DNA of 64,000 nucleotides from Acetoanaerobium pronyense. GTDB lineage: Bacteria > Bacillota > Clostridia > Peptostreptococcales > Filifactoraceae. The stretch lies in NCBI RefSeq assembly GCF_017874355.1, contig NZ_JAGGLI010000013.1, positions 1 to 64,000 of the forward strand, written 5' to 3'. How positions within the stretch are numbered: position 1 is the first letter of the stretch; the number at the start of each line of letters is the position of its first letter. The notes below the pieces were generated by a model. The model made no database searches. It worked only from the letters and a program-made list of their open reading frames with translations, and was not told the DNA's origin. Below, piece by piece: positions 15,862-25,120 of the stretch. A program made the position numbers and the translations under genes.

Positions 15862-17748
15862 ATGATGTATAAAATTTTAGATAAAATAAATTCTCCAAAA
15901 GATTTAAAAAATCTTAAAGAAGAAGAAATATTTTTATTGGCTAAGGAAATCAGGAAATTTTTAATAAAAAACATATCAAAGAGTGGAGGTCATCTAGCTT
16001 CAAATCTTGGAGTTGTAGAATTGACATTGGCTTTGCACTCAGTATTTGATACAAAAAAAGATAAGATTGTATTTGATGTGGGACACCAGTCTTATGTTCA
16101 TAAAATACTCACAGGAAGAAGAGAAAAATTTGGTACTATTAGACAATATGAAGGTTTAAGTGGATTTCCTAAAAGAAACGAGAGTGAACATGACTGCTTT
16201 GAAACAGGTCATAGCTCTACGTCTATATCTGCGGCACTTGGAATGGCATTTGCAGGGGACATAAAAGGGGATTCAAATGAAATTATAGCACTTATAGGAG
16301 ATGGAGCTTTAACAGGAGGCCTAGCCCTTGAAGGCCTAAATCACCTCGGAAGCTCTGATGCCAACTTATTAGTAGTCCTTAATGACAATGAAATGTCTAT
16401 TTGTGAAAATGTGGGTGGACTTTCTGATTATTTATGTAATATCAGAATTAATACTGTATACAGGAAGCTTTCAAAGCATATGATTGATTTAGTAAGTTCT
16501 GTCCCAATCGTAGGGGTAAAAGCCTCTCAAACAGCAGTAAAAATAAAAGACGGTTTAAAACATATAGTAATGCCCGGAGCTCTTTTTGATGAGATGGGTG
16601 TAAAATATTTTGGACCAATTGATGGACATGATTACAAAACTCTTGTAAGAGCTCTTGAAGAACTTAAAAAAATAAAAGGTCCCAAATTGCTTCATGTAAT
16701 TACAAAAAAAGGTAAAGGATATAAATTTGCAGAAGAAGACCCAAGTTCATATCATGGAGTTGGAAAATTTGAAATAGATAAGGGTGTAATGAAGGTAAAA
16801 AGTGAAAACTATTCCCAAACTGTTGGCGAAACTCTAGAAGATATATTCAATGATGATACAGAGTGTTTGGCTATTACCGCTGCTATGGCAAATGGTACAG
16901 GTCTTGAGAATTTAAAAATCAAGTATCCTAAAAGAGTGATTGATGTAGGTATTGCAGAAGGTCATGCAACTACACTAGCAGCAGGAATAGCATCAACTGG
17001 AACTAAAGCATATTTTGCAGTTTACTCTACTTTTTTACAAAGAGGATTTGATGAAATAATTCATGATGTTGCACTACAAAATTTACCAGTGACACTATTA
17101 ATAGATAGAGCTGGTCTTGTTGGAGAAGATGGAGAAACTCATCATGGAATGTTTGATCTTAGCTACCTAAACTTGATACCAAATCTTACTATATTTGCCC
17201 CTAAAGATAAATCTGAGTTACGCAGGATTATAAAACAAACACATAGTCTAAAAACTCCAGTAGCTATAAGATATCCTAGAGGAAATGACTTGGATATTGA
17301 GTCTTCAAAAGAAGATGATATTTTCAAATGGGAAACTCTAAAAAAAGGGACTAAAATAGCGATTTTGGCTACAGGAAAAATGGTTCATAATGCTCTTAAA
17401 GCATCTAGAGAACTTGAAACTGAGTATAATATAAGATGTGAAGTAGTAAATTCTCGAATAATAAAACCCCTTGATATTCAGACGCTTGAAGATATAGCTA
17501 GGGATTTTACGCATATTTTCACTTTAGAGGATAATTCTATTGCAGGTGGCTTTGGTCAAATTGTCTTAAGTGAGTTAAACAAATTAAATTTCAGTGGCAA
17601 AGCTGTAAATATAGCTTTACCAGATTCTTTTATAGAACACGGGTCTGTAGATATCTTATACGACAAGTATGGGCTTTCAAGTAATAAAATAAAAATGAAG
17701 GTTTTAGATACAATAGGTAAAACCAATCTATTTGAGGAGATATCATGA
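15862..17748 (+). CDS. dxs: 1-deoxy-D-xylulose-5-phosphate synthase
   Basis: Thiamine-diphosphate enzyme making DXP from pyruvate and glyceraldehyde-3-phosphate, the entry to the MEP isoprenoid pathway. Visible are SGGHLASNLGVVELTLALH, GHQSYVHKIL, the ThDP/Mg motif IGDGALTGG with LNDNEMSI, DGHD, IAEGHA and DRAGLVGEDGETHHG. Length 628 residues is normal. ATG at 15862 or 15865. Its stop overlaps the tlyA start (ATGA). Confidence 0.96.
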   Translation: MMYKILDKINSPKDLKNLKEEEIFLLAKEIRKFLIKNISKSGGHLASNLGVVELTLALHSVFDTKKDKIVFDVGHQSYVHKILTGRREKFGTIRQYEGLSGFPKRNESEHDCFETGHSSTSISAALGMAFAGDIKGDSNEIIALIGDGALTGGLALEGLNHLGSSDANLLVVLNDNEMSICENVGGLSDYLCNIRINTVYRKLSKHMIDLVSSVPIVGVKASQTAVKIKDGLKHIVMPGALFDEMGVKYFGPIDGHDYKTLVRALEELKKIKGPKLLHVITKKGKGYKFAEEDPSSYHGVGKFEIDKGVMKVKSENYSQTVGETLEDIFNDDTECLAITAAMANGTGLENLKIKYPKRVIDVGIAEGHATTLAAGIASTGTKAYFAVYSTFLQRGFDEIIHDVALQNLPVTLLIDRAGLVGEDGETHHGMFDLSYLNLIPNLTIFAPKDKSELRRIIKQTHSLKTPVAIRYPRGNDLDIESSKEDDIFKWETLKKGTKIAILATGKMVHNALKASRELETEYNIRCEVVNSRIIKPLDIQTLEDIARDFTHIFTLEDNSIAGGFGQIVLSELNKLNFSGKAVNIALPDSFIEHGSVDILYDKYGLSSNKIKMKVLDTIGKTNLFEEIS

Positions 17749-18569
17749 AGAAAAGGTTAGATATTTTGCTTGTAGAGTTAGGCTTCTTTGACAGTAGAGA
17801 AAAAGCTAAAAGAAATATAATGGCAGGAAATGTAATTGTAGGAAATTTTATGGTAGATAAGGCTGGTACCTTAGTTGATGAAGAAGAAATAATAAAAATT
17901 AAAAATGACTCACTTCCTTATGTAAGTAGAGGGGGGTTAAAGTTAGAAAAAGCTTTAAAGTATTTTTCAATAGAATTGGATAATAAAATTTGTTTTGACA
18001 TAGGTGCTTCAACCGGTGGCTTTACAGATTGTATGCTACAAAATAATGCAAAAAAGGTATATTCAATAGATGTCGGATATGGACAGCTTGATTGGAAGCT
18101 TAGACAACATCCTCAAGTGATTTCTATGGAGCGTACCAATATAAGGCATTTAGATCCCTCATCTATTGAAGATAAAGGAGAGTTTGCCACCATAGATGTT
18201 TCATTTATATCTTTAAGGCTCGTACTTCCTGTAGTCAAAAATCTTTTAACCTCTGATGGAGAAATTATAGCATTAATCAAACCTCAGTTTGAAGCAGGAA
18301 GAGAAGAGGTAAAAAAACATGGAGTTGTAAAAGATTTAAAAGTCCATAAAAGAGTAATCGAAGAAATCTTGAATTTCGCACAGCAAAATGATTTATCTAT
18401 AAAAGGACTCACATATTCTCCAATAACTGGTCCAAAAGGAAATATAGAGTTTTTAGCTTACTTTTCTCTTAATAAAGATTTAAATCAAAGTTTAAATATC
18501 ATAGAATACATCGGAGAAATTGTAGACAAAGCTCACAATGATTTCTCATCTAAAGATACAAATTCATAA
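17745..18569 (+). CDS. tlyA: TlyA family rRNA (cytidine-2'-O)-methyltransferase
   Basis: An S4 RNA-binding domain (KKRLDILLVELGFFDSREKAKRNIMAG) followed by an FtsJ-like methyltransferase domain with the SAM-binding stretch FDIGASTGGFTDCML and the later IKPQFEAGREEV. Mycobacterial TlyA methylates C1409 of 16S and C1920 of 23S rRNA and affects capreomycin sensitivity; the short N-terminal type in Firmicutes may do only 23S. 274 residues. The start overlaps the dxs stop by four bases, so the genes are translationally coupled. argR follows. Confidence 0.93.
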   Translation: MKKRLDILLVELGFFDSREKAKRNIMAGNVIVGNFMVDKAGTLVDEEEIIKIKNDSLPYVSRGGLKLEKALKYFSIELDNKICFDIGASTGGFTDCMLQNNAKKVYSIDVGYGQLDWKLRQHPQVISMERTNIRHLDPSSIEDKGEFATIDVSFISLRLVLPVVKNLLTSDGEIIALIKPQFEAGREEVKKHGVVKDLKVHKRVIEEILNFAQQNDLSIKGLTYSPITGPKGNIEFLAYFSLNKDLNQSLNIIEYIGEIVDKAHNDFSSKDTNS

Positions 18570-18590
18570 CTATAAAAAGGGGGAGCATTT

Positions 18591-19037
18591 TTGAAACAAT
18601 CAAGACATTCCAGAATAATAGAAATAATAGAGCAGAAGGAAATCGATACCCAAGATGAGCTCGTATATGAGCTAGGTAAAGCAGGTATACAAGTGACCCA
18701 AGCTACAATATCAAGAGATATAAAAGAATTAAAACTAGTGAAGGTTTTAGGGAATAATGGTAATTATAAATATGCCATCTTAAAGGATTCTGACAAAAGC
18801 TCTTTTGACAAGCTAATAAGATTTGTAAAAGATGTACTTATATCTATTGACTATTCTGGGAATATAATATGTCTCAAAACTGTTGATGGCGCTGCTAATT
18901 TAGTAGCAAAAGTAATAGATTCCCTTGAAGAAAAAGAGATACTAGGAACTATCGGTGGAACAGATACAGTTTTTGTTTTAATGAAAAATATGGATGATAT
19001 ACCTGTTTTTGTAGAAAGATTTGAAAAACTTCTGTAG
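18591..19037 (+). CDS. argR: Arginine repressor ArgR/AhrC
   Basis: Hexameric arginine-responsive regulator. The N-terminal winged helix (SRHSRIIEIIEQKEIDTQDEL, then VTQATISRDIKELKLVKV) and the C-terminal oligomerisation/arginine domain (CLKTVDGAANLVAKVIDSLE, then GTIGGTDTVFVLMK) are clear. The usual GDDT ligand motif reads GTDT, so one of the two adjacent acidic residues is replaced. TTG start with AAAGGGGGAGC before it; 149 residues, normal length. In the common tlyA-argR-recN-spo0A order. No arginine genes are in this window. Confidence 0.94.
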   Translation: MKQSRHSRIIEIIEQKEIDTQDELVYELGKAGIQVTQATISRDIKELKLVKVLGNNGNYKYAILKDSDKSSFDKLIRFVKDVLISIDYSGNIICLKTVDGAANLVAKVIDSLEEKEILGTIGGTDTVFVLMKNMDDIPVFVERFEKLL

Positions 19038-19045
19038 GAGGTTTT

Positions 19046-20728
19046 ATGTTAAAAGAAATAAGTATAAAGGACTTTGCTCTTATTGATGATTTGAAAATAA
19101 ACCTTAAAAAAGGGTTTAATGTTTTTACAGGAGAGACTGGCTCTGGTAAATCAATCATAATTGATGCTCTTTCTTTTGCTCTTGGGAAAAGATCTGATAA
19201 AAGCTATGTACGAACTGGAAAAGATAAATCCATAATTGAAGCTATATTTTTCATTTCACAAAATACAAGGCTTAAAATAAGTCCTCTTTTAGAAGCAGAG
19301 GGTATAGATTTAAATGAGGATGTAATTTTTTTACGTAGAGAATTGTTTAGTGATGGACGAAGCACTTGCAGAATAAATGGAACTCTTGTAACAATAAACT
19401 TTTTAAAAAAATTATCAACGTTTTTGATTGCAATTCACGGTCAAAATGAGTTTGATACCCTCCTTGAAAAGGAAAAACAAATAGAAATAGTAGATGAATA
19501 TGGTGGAATTAGAAAAAACCAAGAATATAAAGATTATACAGAGCTTTATATAGAATATAAAGAAATCCAAAATTCAATAAAAAAACTTTCTAAGGAAAGT
19601 AGCGAGTTTGAAATTGCCCGAGAGATAGATTTACTTCAATATCAAATTAATGAGATTCAGGATGCAAAGCTTTCTAAAACTGAAATTGAAGAAATACAAG
19701 GAAAATTAGACTTTTGGGAAAATTCAGAGGAAATTTCCTTAGCTGTAAATAAAAGCTATAATTTGCTTTATTCAGATAAAGAAAATATATTAAAATCTTT
19801 AAATGATATATTAAGAGATTTTGAAAAATATAAAAATATGGACTCAAGTATAGCAAGTTGGACTACTATTTTGGAAGATATTTACTATAAATTAGAAGAT
19901 TTAGCTTTCTCTGTAAGAGATGAATTAGGTAAATTTGAATATGATTCAGAAATTTTAAATCAGACTAAAGCTAGATTTGATACTATAAACAAAATCCTAA
20001 CAAAATATGGAAAAACCTATGAAGAAGTAATGGAATTTCTAGAAAAATCACTCCTTAGAACAGAGTATCTGGAAAATATATCTATAAATAGTGAAAAACT
20101 TAAATATAAGCTTGGAGAAATTGAAAATGAAATGAATTTTTTATCAAAAAATCTCTATATGATGAGAATTAAGGCTGCAAAAGAATTTGAAAAAGAAATA
20201 ATCCTTGAACTTGAATCTTTAGGAATGATAAATACTAGATTTAAAGTTGAAATTTTAGAAAGTGATACATTTAATGAAATCGGGAAGGACTCTCTGGAAT
20301 TTTTAATAACCTTTAATAAAGGAGAAAACCTTAAGCCTTTTAAAAAGGTGGCTTCTGGAGGAGAAATTTCCAGATTTATGTTAGCCCTTAAAAAAATCAT
20401 TTCTGGTGTTGGGGATGTTGACTCCATGATTTTCGATGAGATAGATACAGGAATAAGCGGAGTTGCTTCACAAATGGTTGGAAACAAAATGAATGAGATA
20501 TCAAAAACAAGTCAAGTAATATGCATCACCCATCTCCCTCAAATAGCATCAAAAGGAACTAGTCATTATTTAGTTGAAAAAATCGAAGTGGGAGATATGA
20601 CAAAAACAGTAGTTGAAACCCTAGATAAAGAAGAAAGAGTTAAGGAAATTGCAAAGATGCTAGGTGGTCAGAATATAACAAACTACTCTTTAAAATACGC
20701 TAAGGAATTAATTTCAAATAATAATTAA
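19046..20728 (+). CDS. recN: DNA repair protein RecN
   Basis: SMC-like ATPase in double-strand break repair. Walker A GETGSGKS at residues 29-36, long coiled-coil centre, then the signature VASGGEISRFMLALKK and Walker B region DSMIFDEIDTGISG, followed by VICITHLPQIAS. 560 residues is normal. AGGAGG precedes the ATG by a short space, nine bases after argR. I see no LexA box in front of it; it is inside the operon. Confidence 0.96.
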   Translation: MLKEISIKDFALIDDLKINLKKGFNVFTGETGSGKSIIIDALSFALGKRSDKSYVRTGKDKSIIEAIFFISQNTRLKISPLLEAEGIDLNEDVIFLRRELFSDGRSTCRINGTLVTINFLKKLSTFLIAIHGQNEFDTLLEKEKQIEIVDEYGGIRKNQEYKDYTELYIEYKEIQNSIKKLSKESSEFEIAREIDLLQYQINEIQDAKLSKTEIEEIQGKLDFWENSEEISLAVNKSYNLLYSDKENILKSLNDILRDFEKYKNMDSSIASWTTILEDIYYKLEDLAFSVRDELGKFEYDSEILNQTKARFDTINKILTKYGKTYEEVMEFLEKSLLRTEYLENISINSEKLKYKLGEIENEMNFLSKNLYMMRIKAAKEFEKEIILELESLGMINTRFKVEILESDTFNEIGKDSLEFLITFNKGENLKPFKKVASGGEISRFMLALKKIISGVGDVDSMIFDEIDTGISGVASQMVGNKMNEISKTSQVICITHLPQIASKGTSHYLVEKIEVGDMTKTVVETLDKEERVKEIAKMLGGQNITNYSLKYAKELISNNN

Positions 20729-20743
20729 TCTATAGAGGTTAAA

Positions 20744-21496
20744 ATGAAAAAAATCAAATTAATGATAGCAGATGACAACAAGGAATTTTGTAATATTATA
20801 TCTGAAGTTTTAAGCTATGAAAGTGATATAGATTTAGTTGCCACTGCATATGACGGTGCATCAGCGCTGGAAAAATTAAAAAAATACTCTCCTGATATTC
20901 TTCTCCTTGATATTATAATGCCTATTTTAGATGGTATAGGTGTACTTGAAAAAATAGAGGAGCTAGACATCAAAGATACTAAAATTATAATTTTATCATC
21001 TGTAGGACAAGAAAAGATTACTTCTTATGCACTTTTAAAGGGTGCGTCTTATTATATGATGAAGCCCTTTGATTTTGAACTTTTTCCTAAAAGAATAAGA
21101 GAAGTATATTTTGGAATGGATTCAAAACCTTTAAGCAATGAAAAAAAGATTAATGATATAGAGGAATTTGTTTCAAAAATTCTTTTAGATATTGGAATAA
21201 TGCCTCATATAAAAGGTTTTAGCTATATAAATGATGCACTTATAGAAGCTTACGGAAATCCTGAAATTTTGAAGAAAATAACCAAGGAGCTCTATCCTAA
21301 AATCGCTGAAAAAAATAAAACAACTTCAAGTAGAGTTGAAAGAGCTATTAGACATAGCATAGAATTAGCCTCTCAAAATATTGAAAACAGTAATTTGAGT
21401 CATTCAATATATATAAATTCCTTATTTAAAAAGAAAAAGCCTACAAACCTAGAATTCTTAGCTGGAATATTCCAGGAGATAAAGTTTAAATTCTAA
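20744..21496 (+). CDS. spo0A: Spo0A-type response regulator
   Basis: A receiver domain plus the Spo0A-specific DNA-binding domain. The acidic pocket is Asp10/Asp11, the phosphorylation site Asp56 (LLLDIIMP), with the conserved lysine in MMKPFDF. The C-terminal domain has ILLDIGIMPHIKGFSYINDAL, then ITKELYPKIAEKNKTTSSRVERAIRHSIELA, which is the 0A-box-binding helix-turn-helix, and KPTNLEFLAGI. 250 residues. In spore formers spoIVB lies between recN and spo0A; here the gap is 15 bases. Spo0A may act as a general stationary-phase regulator in this organism. Confidence 0.95.
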   Translation: MKKIKLMIADDNKEFCNIISEVLSYESDIDLVATAYDGASALEKLKKYSPDILLLDIIMPILDGIGVLEKIEELDIKDTKIIILSSVGQEKITSYALLKGASYYMMKPFDFELFPKRIREVYFGMDSKPLSNEKKINDIEEFVSKILLDIGIMPHIKGFSYINDALIEAYGNPEILKKITKELYPKIAEKNKTTSSRVERAIRHSIELASQNIENSNLSHSIYINSLFKKKKPTNLEFLAGIFQEIKFKF

Positions 21497-21499
21497 CAC

Positions 21500-21529
21500 A
21501 AAGAAACTCGCAAAGAGTTTCTTTTTTTG
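21500..21529 (+). terminator. Terminator after spo0A
   Basis: AAAGAAACTC (21500-21509) pairs with GAGTTTCTTT (21515-21524), five-base loop, followed by a run of Ts. It ends the long asp23-to-spo0A run. Confidence 0.85.
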
Positions 21530-21542
21530 TAAATCCTCTGTA

Positions 21543-21571
21543 TTAATTTAAATTTTGTTATGTGATATAAT
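21543..21571 (+). promoter_or_regulatory. Promoter of the steA operon
   Basis: TTAATT (21543-21548), 17-base spacer, and an extended -10 TGATATAAT (21563-21571). It lies directly after the spo0A terminator and about 52 bases before the chosen steA start. Confidence 0.55.
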
Positions 21572-21622
21572 GTGAATGCTCATATACATATATTACATCA
21601 GAATAATGCTTTGGAGGATAAA

Positions 21623-22744
21623 ATGTTGATAAGAGGCCCAGTAGCCATCGATAAAAGAACTAAAGATTTGGCTAAAAGAATAAAGCCAGGTGAGATAGCT
21701 ATAATAGATCATATAGATATAGATGAAGTGGCTGCCAATTCACTTGTAGCTGCGAAAATAAAGGCTGTTATAAATATGTCTAAGTCAATAAGCGGGAAGT
21801 ATCCTAATAGTGGTCCTCAGATTCTCAACGATAATGGAATTACTATCATTGAGATACAGGAAAAAAATTTCTTAGATAAAATAAAGGAAACTGAACTTAT
21901 TGAAATTGATTTCGATGGAAAAATATATAAAGAAGATAAATTAATTGCAGAAGGTATTGTTTTAGAAAAAAAGATAATTGAAAGCCAAATGATGATGGCA
22001 CATGAAAATTTATCACAAGAATTAGATAAGTTTATTGATAATACTATAGAATATGCAAAAAAAGAAAAGGGTATGATTTTAGGGGATTTTAAAATTCCTA
22101 ATCTTAAAACAGAATTTGAAAATAGACATGTACTTATAGTAGTTAGAGGCAAAAATTATAAAGAAGATTTGCTCACAATAAAATCTTATATTGATGAAGT
22201 GAAACCAATAATGATTGGCGTTGATGGCGGAGGAGATGCCTTGCTTGAATTTGGACTTACTCCTGATATAATAGTTGGCGATATGGATAGTGTGAGCGAT
22301 TTGTGTCTTAAAAAAGCTAAGGAGATTGTAGTTCATGCTTATCAAGACGGAAAGGCTCCTGGGCTGGAAAGAATAAACTCCCTAGGACTTGAATCCATAA
22401 TAATGCCATCACCAGGTACAAGCGAAGATATAGCAATGCTTATTGCATATGAAAATAAAGCAGAATTAATTGTAGCCGTTGGAACACACTCTAATTTGAT
22501 AGACTTTCTAGAAAAAGGCAGAAAAGGCATGGGAAGTACATTTTTAGTGAGACTTAAAATTGGATATAAGCTTATAGATGCAAAAGGAGTTAGCTTGCTT
22601 TATAAAGGAAGCTTAAAAATCAAACATATATGGTGGCTAATTGTATCTGCTTTTTTCCCGATAGGAATTCTTATATACCTTTCTCAGCCTATGCAACATT
22701 TATTGAGGGTTTTAGAAATTAGAATAAAAATGATGCTCAACTAA
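21623..22744 (+). CDS. steA: SteA-like cytokinetic ring protein (thiamine pyrophosphokinase-like fold)
   Basis: A 373-residue protein with a large cytoplasmic part and one or two hydrophobic segments near the C terminus (HIWWLIVSAFFPIGILIYL). The central region VVRGKNYKEDLLTIKSYIDE, then IGVDGGGDALLEFGLTPDIIVGDMDSVSD resembles the thiamine-pyrophosphokinase catalytic fold but is used differently here. SteA of Corynebacterium glutamicum acts in cell separation together with SteB. The next gene is SteB-like, supporting the call. The ATG at 21623 follows TTGGAGG; the frame open from 21572 begins right at the -10 element and is rejected. Confidence 0.85.
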   Translation: MLIRGPVAIDKRTKDLAKRIKPGEIAIIDHIDIDEVAANSLVAAKIKAVINMSKSISGKYPNSGPQILNDNGITIIEIQEKNFLDKIKETELIEIDFDGKIYKEDKLIAEGIVLEKKIIESQMMMAHENLSQELDKFIDNTIEYAKKEKGMILGDFKIPNLKTEFENRHVLIVVRGKNYKEDLLTIKSYIDEVKPIMIGVDGGGDALLEFGLTPDIIVGDMDSVSDLCLKKAKEIVVHAYQDGKAPGLERINSLGLESIIMPSPGTSEDIAMLIAYENKAELIVAVGTHSNLIDFLEKGRKGMGSTFLVRLKIGYKLIDAKGVSLLYKGSLKIKHIWWLIVSAFFPIGILIYLSQPMQHLLRVLEIRIKMMLN

Positions 22745-22755
22745 AGGAGAATAAT

Positions 22756-23628
22756 ATGGTTTTAAATATAAAATATTTAGTAGTTACGATTGGTGCGGTT
22801 TTTCTTTCATTAGGGATTGGGATAATGATAGGTTTTAATCTGAATAATTCCGAGATTTTTAGCTCACAACAATTAAGGCTTGTAGAAGATATGGATAGCA
22901 AATTAACTGAAATTAGAACTGAAAACGAAAGCTTAAACCTAGAGCTGAGAGAAAGTGCATCAAGAGAAGAAAAGCTAAAATCTGATTTTGAAGATTTTTT
23001 AAAGGCTTCCAATGATATTATAGTAGGGAATAAATTATTTGGAAAAAATGTAGCTCTTATACAAACTACAGAAGATTATTTTTTTCATGACCTTGGAATA
23101 AGATTAGAAAAAGCGGGAGCTCAAATCGGGCCGCATATTTTAATCAGCAGTGATATTTTACAAATTCCTTATGATGAAGCAATTACAATGGATATATTTT
23201 TAAATGAAGTTATATCAGTTGAAAAAATTTCAAACCTTATTATAGAAAGCCTTAAAAATGGAGATTTAGAAATTCTAAAAAATCTTGAAAATCTTAGAGT
23301 TATTTCAATAATTAATAACGGAAAGACTCAAGCTGTAGATAATATCGTATTACTAGGCGGTTCATTAAAAGAGGAAAATGAAAGATTTGAAAATATAGAT
23401 ACAAATATTGTAAAAAGTTCTAAATCCAGCGGAATCTTTGTTGTAGGAGCAGAGCATACAAACGCAATATATTCTGACATAAAAAAATATGAATCTCTTG
23501 GTATTTCCACGATTGACAATGTTGATCAAACTATAGGTATTATATCTTTAGTATATATACTTGATGGAGAAAAAGGAAATTTTGGAACTAAATCAACCGC
23601 TGATAGATTGTTCCCTAATTTAAGATAG
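22756..23628 (+). CDS. steB: SteB/MctB-like membrane protein (DUF3186 type)
   Basis: 290 residues: short cytoplasmic tail, one membrane segment (LVVTIGAVFLSLGIGIMIGF, residues 7-26), then a coiled coil (about 35-80) and an extracellular alpha/beta domain. This pattern is that of the mycobacterial MctB/corynebacterial SteB family, often labelled copper transporter although a channel role is disputed. It lies 11 bases after steA with AAAGGAG. Pairing with SteA suggests a division-site complex across the membrane. Confidence 0.82.
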   Translation: MVLNIKYLVVTIGAVFLSLGIGIMIGFNLNNSEIFSSQQLRLVEDMDSKLTEIRTENESLNLELRESASREEKLKSDFEDFLKASNDIIVGNKLFGKNVALIQTTEDYFFHDLGIRLEKAGAQIGPHILISSDILQIPYDEAITMDIFLNEVISVEKISNLIIESLKNGDLEILKNLENLRVISIINNGKTQAVDNIVLLGGSLKEENERFENIDTNIVKSSKSSGIFVVGAEHTNAIYSDIKKYESLGISTIDNVDQTIGIISLVYILDGEKGNFGTKSTADRLFPNLR

Positions 23629-23636
23629 GAGGAAAT

Positions 23637-24314
23637 ATGGAAATTGCTATTTTAGCACCAGTTTATAACGAAGAAAAATATATAAATGATACAATAAAAG
23701 GCCTAAAAGCTATAACTTATAATCCTGATATATTTATAGTTGATGACTGCTCTACCGACAATACACTTAATATATTAAAGGATATAGAAAATATAAATGT
23801 TATTTCCTTGAAAGAAAATAAAGGAAAAGGGAATGCCCTTCAAAAGGGTCTCGAAACTATAATAGATAGATATGATGCTATAGGATTTGTAGATGGTGAT
23901 GTAGGACTTACATCAAGAGAAATGGAAAAACTAATTTCTCCTATATTAGAAAGAAAAGCTGATGTCACCATAGCTAAGTTTCCTCCTCCAAAGAAAAAAG
24001 GAGGATTTGGAATGGTAAAAAAACTTTCTTTCTATGGGATTAAATTTTTCACTGGAAAAGAGATATATAGTGGTCTTTCAGGCCAAAGAGTATTTAAAAC
24101 TGAGGTCTTAAAAGACTTTAAGACTATACCATTTGGCTATGGAGTTGAAGTCGGTATGACCATTGATATACTTAGAAGAGGTTATAATGTAATTGAAATC
24201 CCAGTGGAAATGTCCCATGATGAAACAGGAAGGGATATTGGTGGAATAAAACACAGACTGAAGCAGTTTGTGCATATTGGAATAATACTTATTAGAAAAA
24301 TATTTGAAAGGTAA
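23637..24314 (+). CDS. Glycosyltransferase family 2
   Basis: A 225-residue GT-A fold transferase. The nucleotide-binding start (ILAPVYNEEKYINDTIKGL), VDDCSTDNTLNIL and the DxD region VDGDVGL are visible, with an acceptor region GLSGQRVF that is common in dolichyl-phosphate-type enzymes. No membrane segments, unlike polyprenyl-phosphate-mannose synthases with C-terminal anchors. TAGGAGG precedes the ATG. It is next to a polyprenyl-phosphate sugar-phosphate transferase, so both may make a lipid-linked sugar. Sugar unknown. Confidence 0.87.
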   Translation: MEIAILAPVYNEEKYINDTIKGLKAITYNPDIFIVDDCSTDNTLNILKDIENINVISLKENKGKGNALQKGLETIIDRYDAIGFVDGDVGLTSREMEKLISPILERKADVTIAKFPPPKKKGGFGMVKKLSFYGIKFFTGKEIYSGLSGQRVFKTEVLKDFKTIPFGYGVEVGMTIDILRRGYNVIEIPVEMSHDETGRDIGGIKHRLKQFVHIGIILIRKIFER

Positions 24315-24320
24315 TACAAA

Positions 24321-25118
24321 ATGTGGATTTTACTGATTTTAATAACTTTACTTTTATCATTACTATTTAAAAAACAAATGTTCAACACATTAACAGATAT
24401 GAACAAAACCGAATTAAATTACAAAGGTATAGAAATTCCCATTGGAATGGGTTTAATGTTTATTCCTCCTATAATATTTTTTAGTGGATTTTTAAAGTAT
24501 TTTTTTATATATAATATTTCGGACTTATTGATAATTGCTATATTAATGATGGCTTTTGTTGGCTTTTTAGATGATATGACAAAGGATAAAAAAAATAAAG
24601 GTCTAAAAGGGCATATAAAAGCACTTGTAGAATTCAATATAACAACAGGCATGCTCAAGGCAATGTCAGGGTTTGTTATAGCTCTTTATGTTTCTTTAGA
24701 AATATCAAATGGTGCTATAGAAATCATTGTGAATTTATTTTTAATTTCTTTGTTTACAAACTTTATGAATCTTTGGGATTTAAGGCCTGGAAGAGCATCT
24801 AAGATTTTTTTAATTACTTCACTTATACTAATGCCCTTCATGGCATCTCAAGGTATTATGTATATGATATTAATTATAACTGTACTTTTAGTCTATATTA
24901 AGGGAGACTTAAACGCATCATATATGATGGGAGATTGTGGCTCGAATCTTTTAGGAGTATATTTAGGGATTATCTGTGCAACGAGCCTAAGCATTTGGTT
25001 TAAAATAGGTATTTTAATTGTACTAGTCTTAATTCATGTTATAGCAGAAAAAATTTCATTTTCAAGCATTATAGAAAATAATAAATTTCTTAAATATCTA
25101 GATATGTTAGGAAGGTAA
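24321..25118 (+). CDS. MraY/WecA-like polyprenyl-phosphate sugar-1-phosphate transferase (short)
   Basis: 265 residues with about eight hydrophobic segments. The family aspartates are in place: FVGFLDDMTKDKKNKGLKGH, NLWDLRPGRASK and MGDCGSNLLGVYLG. It is shorter than MraY (about 320 residues), and the ordinary MraY should be elsewhere with the mur genes. It would load a sugar phosphate onto undecaprenyl phosphate. Seven bases after the family 2 glycosyltransferase and three bases before the DUF3866 gene. Sugar donor unknown. Confidence 0.82.
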   Translation: MWILLILITLLLSLLFKKQMFNTLTDMNKTELNYKGIEIPIGMGLMFIPPIIFFSGFLKYFFIYNISDLLIIAILMMAFVGFLDDMTKDKKNKGLKGHIKALVEFNITTGMLKAMSGFVIALYVSLEISNGAIEIIVNLFLISLFTNFMNLWDLRPGRASKIFLITSLILMPFMASQGIMYMILIITVLLVYIKGDLNASYMMGDCGSNLLGVYLGIICATSLSIWFKIGILIVLVLIHVIAEKISFSSIIENNKFLKYLDMLGR

Positions 25119-25120
25119 CT

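Noticed and set aside
22079-22345. Small open frames opposite steA
   Set aside because: No initiation signals; the steA frame is supported by the operon and ribosome site.
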